This document shows positions 5,387 through 7,769 of a stretch of 7,769 nt of DNA, piece by piece. Positions within the stretch are counted from its first letter, which is position 1. Each line of letters begins with the position of its first letter. The translations under genes were made by a program, and so were the position numbers. Source of the DNA: Frondihabitans sp. (lineage in GTDB: Bacteria > Actinomycetota > Actinomycetes > Actinomycetales > Microbacteriaceae); NCBI GenBank assembly GCA_025464735.1, contig JAODMX010000375.1, positions 1-7,769 of the forward strand, written 5' to 3'. Under the pieces are notes generated by a model. That model had not been told where the DNA came from. It saw only the letters and a list, made by a program, of their open reading frames with translations, and searched no databases.

Positions 5387-5899
5387 TTAGTGGAACCCGA
5401 GGGACCGGTAGAGCTCGAGGCTGGCGATGTCGTTACGGAGGACGATGGTTCTGACCGAGTCGATTCCGCGGTCCTTGACGAACTGCATGCTCATCGCTTT
5501 CATCGATGTTGCGAGGCCACGACGGCGGAAGGCGGGTGCGACCCAGGTTCCTTCGTCGAACATGTCGCCGGACTCCCGGGCGTCCGAGACCTGAGACACG
5601 GCGATCCACTGGCTTCCTCGCAAAACAATGCTGACTCCCCGCGGGTCGTAGCTCGGAACGTCGATGTGCTGGAGGATGAAGGTCCAGAAATCCAAGGTCG
5701 TGACTTCCCGATCGATGGTGAGCCCCCGGGCTCTGGTTATAAAGGCAAAGAGTTGCTGACGTGTGGCGTAGTTGTCGCCGAGACTCGACATGGTGGCGAA
5801 GCGGAAGCCTGCGGCACTGCAGGTTTCAATGTCGAGATCCCACAGGCGGGAGTTGAAGCGGGTGAGATCCAGCTGCATGGTGACGTCAGTGGTGAGCAT
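5387..5899 (-). CDS. GNAT-family N-acetyltransferase
   Basis: A 170-aa protein whose C-terminal half is a GNAT fold. VAPAFRRRGLATSMK (residues 120-134) is the acetyl-CoA pyrophosphate-binding loop in the form RRRGLA. It is followed by VRTIVLRNDIASLELYRSLG (149-168), where Asn156 and the Y-slGF ending are typical motif B features. GVSIVLRGSQWIAVSQVS (88-105) and GTWV make the preceding strands. The first 80 residues are unlike a standard single GNAT domain and may define the substrate pocket. The protein stops immediately after the final GFH, slightly short of the usual end, though nothing downstream suggests a frameshift. The start is supported by AGAGGG ending 8 bases upstream. Its acetyl acceptor cannot be inferred. 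Confidence 0.85.
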   Translation of the reverse strand: MLTTDVTMQLDLTRFNSRLWDLDIETCSAAGFRFATMSSLGDNYATRQQLFAFITRARGLTIDREVTTLDFWTFILQHIDVPSYDPRGVSIVLRGSQWIAVSQVSDARESGDMFDEGTWVAPAFRRRGLATSMKAMSMQFVKDRGIDSVRTIVLRNDIASLELYRSLGFH

Positions 5900-5907
5900 T
5901 GGGGTGA

Positions 5908-5913
5908 CCCTCT
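5908..5913 (-). promoter_or_regulatory. Ribosome binding site for the GNAT gene
   Basis: AGAGGG on the - strand, 8 bases before the ATG at 5899. It supports that start over the in-frame ATG at 5878. Confidence 0.7.
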
Positions 5914-5936
5914 TTGCGATCGGTGCTGATAGTCGG

Positions 5937-5967
5937 GCTGGTGGGAGCAGATCCTGCTCCCACCAGC
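5937..5967 (-). terminator. Perfect 14-bp hairpin downstream of the SnoaL-like gene
   Basis: Arms GCTGGTGGGAGCAG and CTGCTCCCACCAGC pair without mismatch around the 3-base loop ATC. The structure sits 10 bases past the stop of the SnoaL-like gene and before the GNAT ribosome site. Neither strand has a T run after it, so it would be a tail-less terminator of the kind proposed for actinobacteria, or an mRNA-stabilising hairpin. Confidence 0.7.
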
Positions 5968-5977
5968 GCGCTGGCCG

Positions 5978-6427
5978 CTATGCGGTGGGGATGATTCCGA
6001 GCTGTTGGAGTACGGCGACGCCGTCGTCCAGGCCCTTCTCGCTGACGATGAGTCCATCCTTGATCTCGAGGACGGTCATGCCGGTGAAGAACATCTTCTT
6101 GCCGGAGTTCTCGGGGAGGGATCCGATCGGAAGCTCAGCGAATGCGGCGCCCGTCTGGGTTCCGCCGCCGGCCCACTGTCCGACGACGAAGTCGCCCTCA
6201 GCGATCAGGTCTGCCGTTGCTCCGAAGTTCAGGTCGGGAAACGACTCGCGGAACGCGATGCCGAACGCCTTGGCTGCGTAGCGACCAACGATCGGGTCGT
6301 GAAGTGAGTAGTGGAACTTGATGTCGGGGGCAGCGAGCTCGTCGACCACGTCGGGGTTGAAGTTGTCACTCCAGAACTCGCCGAACCAGCGAGCAACTAC
6401 GGCCTTGTTGTCGTCTTCAAGAGACAT
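5978..6427 (-). CDS. SnoaL-like / ester-cyclase family protein (NTF2-like fold)
   Basis: A 149-aa single-domain protein of the SnoaL-like polyketide-cyclase/ester-cyclase group. NKAVVARWFGEFWS (7-20) is the first helix. LAAPDIKFHYSLHDPIVGR (31-49) and AFRESFPDLNF (58-68) match the usual 'F-aaFPDl' segment. VVGQWAGGGTQTGAAF (81-96), GSLPENSGKKMFFTGMTVL (102-120) and GLDDGVAVLQQLGII (132-146) are strongly characteristic of the ester-cyclase subgroup. Most members with this pattern have no known substrate; cyclase activity is not implied. Length is normal and the cone fold looks complete. The ATG at 6427 has no strong ribosome site (only GGAA about 8 bases upstream), and I see no convincing promoter in the 185-base gap before it. 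It is unrelated by eye to the NTF2-like remnant at 4033-4416 beyond the common fold. Confidence 0.88.
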   Translation of the reverse strand: MSLEDDNKAVVARWFGEFWSDNFNPDVVDELAAPDIKFHYSLHDPIVGRYAAKAFGIAFRESFPDLNFGATADLIAEGDFVVGQWAGGGTQTGAAFAELPIGSLPENSGKKMFFTGMTVLEIKDGLIVSEKGLDDGVAVLQQLGIIPTA

Positions 6428-6564
6428 TGTGGGGATTCCATTTCTTTAAGCGGATCGTGCGACTGAGGGAGGCTCCGATTGCGTCGTCGGGGACCTACCT
6501 ACAAGGAAGACGTGTGCGTGCGAGAGAACGTGAGATGGCCGAGAAAATCATTTCCATAAGACCG

Positions 6565-6579
6565 CCGTCACGATGACGG
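6565..6579 (-). terminator. Second hairpin in the gap after the EamA-family gene
   Basis: CCGTCA / TGACGG, a 6-bp stem with 3-base loop CGA, lying 11 bases beyond the hairpin at 6591-6608. It has no T run. It may form a tandem terminator with its neighbour. The rest of the 6428-6612 gap shows nothing recognisable. Confidence 0.35.
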
Positions 6580-6590
6580 ATCGAGTTGGG

Positions 6591-6608
6591 GCGCCGCTCC
6601 GACGGCGC
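6591..6608 (-). terminator. Probable terminator hairpin of the EamA-family gene
   Basis: GCGCCG / CGGCGC, a 6-bp all-GC stem with a 6-base loop, beginning 4 bases after the stop of the transporter gene on the - strand. Position directly past the stop supports a terminator role. There is no T tail. Confidence 0.5.
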
Positions 6609-6612
6609 ACGA

Positions 6613-7518
6613 CTACGCGACGTTGTCGACGTCGCGACGGCCTCTCGAGAGTCGAGCTGCGATGCGGTTGCCCTGGCTGACGCCGATCACTCCAAGAATG
6701 ACGACGGCCCCGCCGATCAGTTCAGTGGCGACGGGAATCTCTCCAAGCCAGATGAACGCGATGAATACTGCCACCGCGGGAACAAGATAGAGGAGCGATG
6801 TCGAGGTGACGACGGGGAGCCGGGCGACCGCGTAGCCCCAAAGCACGAAACCAAGAGCCGACGGCAAAAGACCGAGGTACACAGCAGCGAGCCACGACGA
6901 GACATCGGCGGACATGATCTGGTTCCAGCCGAGAGACACGAACGGGATCGTCATGATCGTGCCGGCCACCATTCCGTAGGTGGCCACCTCCAGCGCGGTG
7001 TACTTCTTCAACAGCGGGCGGGTTAGCGGGTGATAGATGCCCTGGACAACCATGGCCGCCACGACGATCCACACCGCGGAGCTGACGCTCAACCCTGATC
7101 GTGCGAGGCAGACGATGATGACTCCACCGATTGCCAGAACGCTTCCGCAAATTCGGATGAGGCTGAGTTTCTCGCCGAACGCGACCACGGCGATGCCCAC
7201 AGAGATAAGGGGCGCCGCCGCCACAATGATGCTCGCCGTGCCGGCGGGCACAAATAGTTCGCCGGCATTCAGAAGGAGCTGATAGGCGGTCATCCCGAAG
7301 AACGCACAGGCGATGATCAGTGGCAGGTCGCGTTTCGCCGGCAGTCGAACCTTCAGGAACGGCGTGATCAACAGCAGTGCGATTGCCGCGGTAAGGAGGC
7401 GAGCGAACGACAGACCAATGACGCCAAGTTCGGGGGAAGCGACGCGGATAGCGGGAAACGCACTCGCCCACAGGACGACAACAGCTAGCCCGGCAAACAG
7501 TACCCGTGTCGACTTCAT
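6613..7518 (-). CDS. EamA (DMT-superfamily) membrane transporter
   Basis: A 301-aa integral membrane protein of about ten predicted helices arranged as two EamA repeats, the standard drug/metabolite-transporter layout. The first repeat begins VLFAGLAVVVLWASAFPAIR (7-26), with the W-x-s-aFPa-r motif of the family. It ends LAIGGVIIVCLAR (128-140) after FGEKLSL, the conserved E between helices. The second repeat runs from AVWIVVAAMVVQGIYHPLTR, contains LLPSALGFVLWGYAVARL (217-234) and YLVPAVAVFIAFIWLGE (244-260), and closes with LIGGAVVILGVIGV. The C-terminus is charged and cytoplasmic. Substrate cannot be read from sequence; amino-acid, metabolite or drug efflux are all usual. The gene diverges from a LysR-type regulator, a common arrangement for regulated exporters of this family. 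The ribosome site before the ATG is weak. Confidence 0.92.
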   Translation of the reverse strand: MKSTRVLFAGLAVVVLWASAFPAIRVASPELGVIGLSFARLLTAAIALLLITPFLKVRLPAKRDLPLIIACAFFGMTAYQLLLNAGELFVPAGTASIIVAAAPLISVGIAVVAFGEKLSLIRICGSVLAIGGVIIVCLARSGLSVSSAVWIVVAAMVVQGIYHPLTRPLLKKYTALEVATYGMVAGTIMTIPFVSLGWNQIMSADVSSWLAAVYLGLLPSALGFVLWGYAVARLPVVTSTSLLYLVPAVAVFIAFIWLGEIPVATELIGGAVVILGVIGVSQGNRIAARLSRGRRDVDNVA

Positions 7519-7589
7519 GTGCTCAGCTTGTACGCATGTTCACTTCAAGTCCATTTACTTCTTCTTCGCATTGGGCTAAACCAGACTTT
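7519..7589. promoter_or_regulatory. Divergent intergenic region, candidate LysR-type operator
   Basis: This 71-base gap between the divergent transporter and regulator genes is visibly more AT-rich than its surroundings, as expected for back-to-back promoters. It contains an imperfect dyad TGTAC-gcat-GTTCA (7529-7542, four of five pairs), a loose resemblance to LysR-type T-N(11)-A sites, and an outer repeat GACTT (7511-7515) / AAGTC (7547-7551). I could not identify convincing -35/-10 pairs on either strand. Confidence 0.35.
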
Positions 7590-7769
7590 GTGTTAGATAT
7601 TCGGAAGTTGAACATGTTGTCGGAGCTCGACCGGCTCGGGACCATCGCCGCGGTCGCAAGATCCCTCAATCTCACCCCACCAGGGATCTCGATGCAGCTA
7701 GCCACTCTCGAACGTGAACTGGGGTTGAAACTTACCGAAAAACAGGGCCGCCGGATTGTGGTGACACCG
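7590..7769 (+). CDS. LysR-type transcriptional regulator, N-terminal part (cut by window end)
   Basis: Sixty codons are present, all of the DNA-binding domain: LDIRKLNMLSELDRLGTIAA (from residue 2), VARSLNLTPPGISMQLATLE (22-41) carrying the winged helix-turn-helix, and RELGLKLTEKQGRRIVVTP, the typical 'LE-elG--L-er-gRr-v-TP' wing. The effector-binding domain lies beyond the window. GTG at 7590 puts the protein start right at the first helix, as is usual for this family. An in-frame ATG at 7536 would add 18 residues rich in Ser/Thr and would run through the candidate operator, so it is less likely. It is divergent to the EamA-family transporter and probably controls it, and possibly itself. 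Confidence 0.9.
   Translation, partial: MLDIRKLNMLSELDRLGTIAAVARSLNLTPPGISMQLATLERELGLKLTEKQGRRIVVTP

Noticed and set aside
1..7769. CRISPR array, tRNA/rRNA, insertion sequence or phage attachment site
   Set aside because: No regularly spaced repeats, cloverleaf-like segments, transposase/integrase motifs or flanking direct repeats were found by eye.

Overview
This is a GC-rich, tightly packed bacterial segment. Its codon use and protein sequences look like a high-GC actinobacterium, but genus cannot be fixed from the window. The left half (1-4416, + strand) is one long, translationally coupled gene string devoted to alkylated-DNA repair. The right half (4421-7769) holds ordinary accessory/metabolic genes on the - strand, plus the start of a divergent LysR-type regulator at the right edge.

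Repair string, in order: an Ogt-type O6-methylguanine methyltransferase (8-634); a 2-oxoglutarate/Fe(II) oxygenase of the COG3826/PF09859 type (631-1380); a free-standing Ada-like metal-binding domain that lacks the methyl-acceptor cysteine position (1380-1679); an unrecognised 177-aa cytoplasmic protein resembling one lobe of a type-1 periplasmic-binding fold (1679-2212); AlkB (2209-2877); and 3-methyladenine glycosylase I, Tag, without the canonical zinc ligands (2877-3491). Every junction is a 4-base (ATGA) or 1-base (TAATG/TGATG) overlap. The window opens on another ATGA, so the operon probably starts further upstream.

Two decayed genes follow and keep the same overlap architecture. The first is an alkA (3-methyladenine glycosylase II) remnant at 3488-4036 that has lost its central third. 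The second is an NTF2/SnoaL-like remnant at 4033-4416 with two compensating frameshifts. The operon therefore once ended in at least eight coupled genes, and its 3' end is being lost. Together the intact genes cover direct methyl transfer (Ogt), oxidative demethylation (AlkB), base excision (Tag), and three poorly understood members: the oxygenase, the acceptor-less Ada domain and the 177-aa protein.

Right half: an NmrA-like NAD(P)-binding protein (4421-5284), a GNAT acetyltransferase (5387-5899), a SnoaL-like ester-cyclase-type protein (5978-6427) and an EamA/DMT-family transporter (6613-7518), all on the - strand and separated by gaps holding hairpins. The LysR-type regulator (from 7590, cut by the window end) diverges from the transporter and is its natural candidate regulator. 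No tRNA, rRNA, CRISPR, IS element or integrase is visible. No gene-free stretch exceeds 300 bases.
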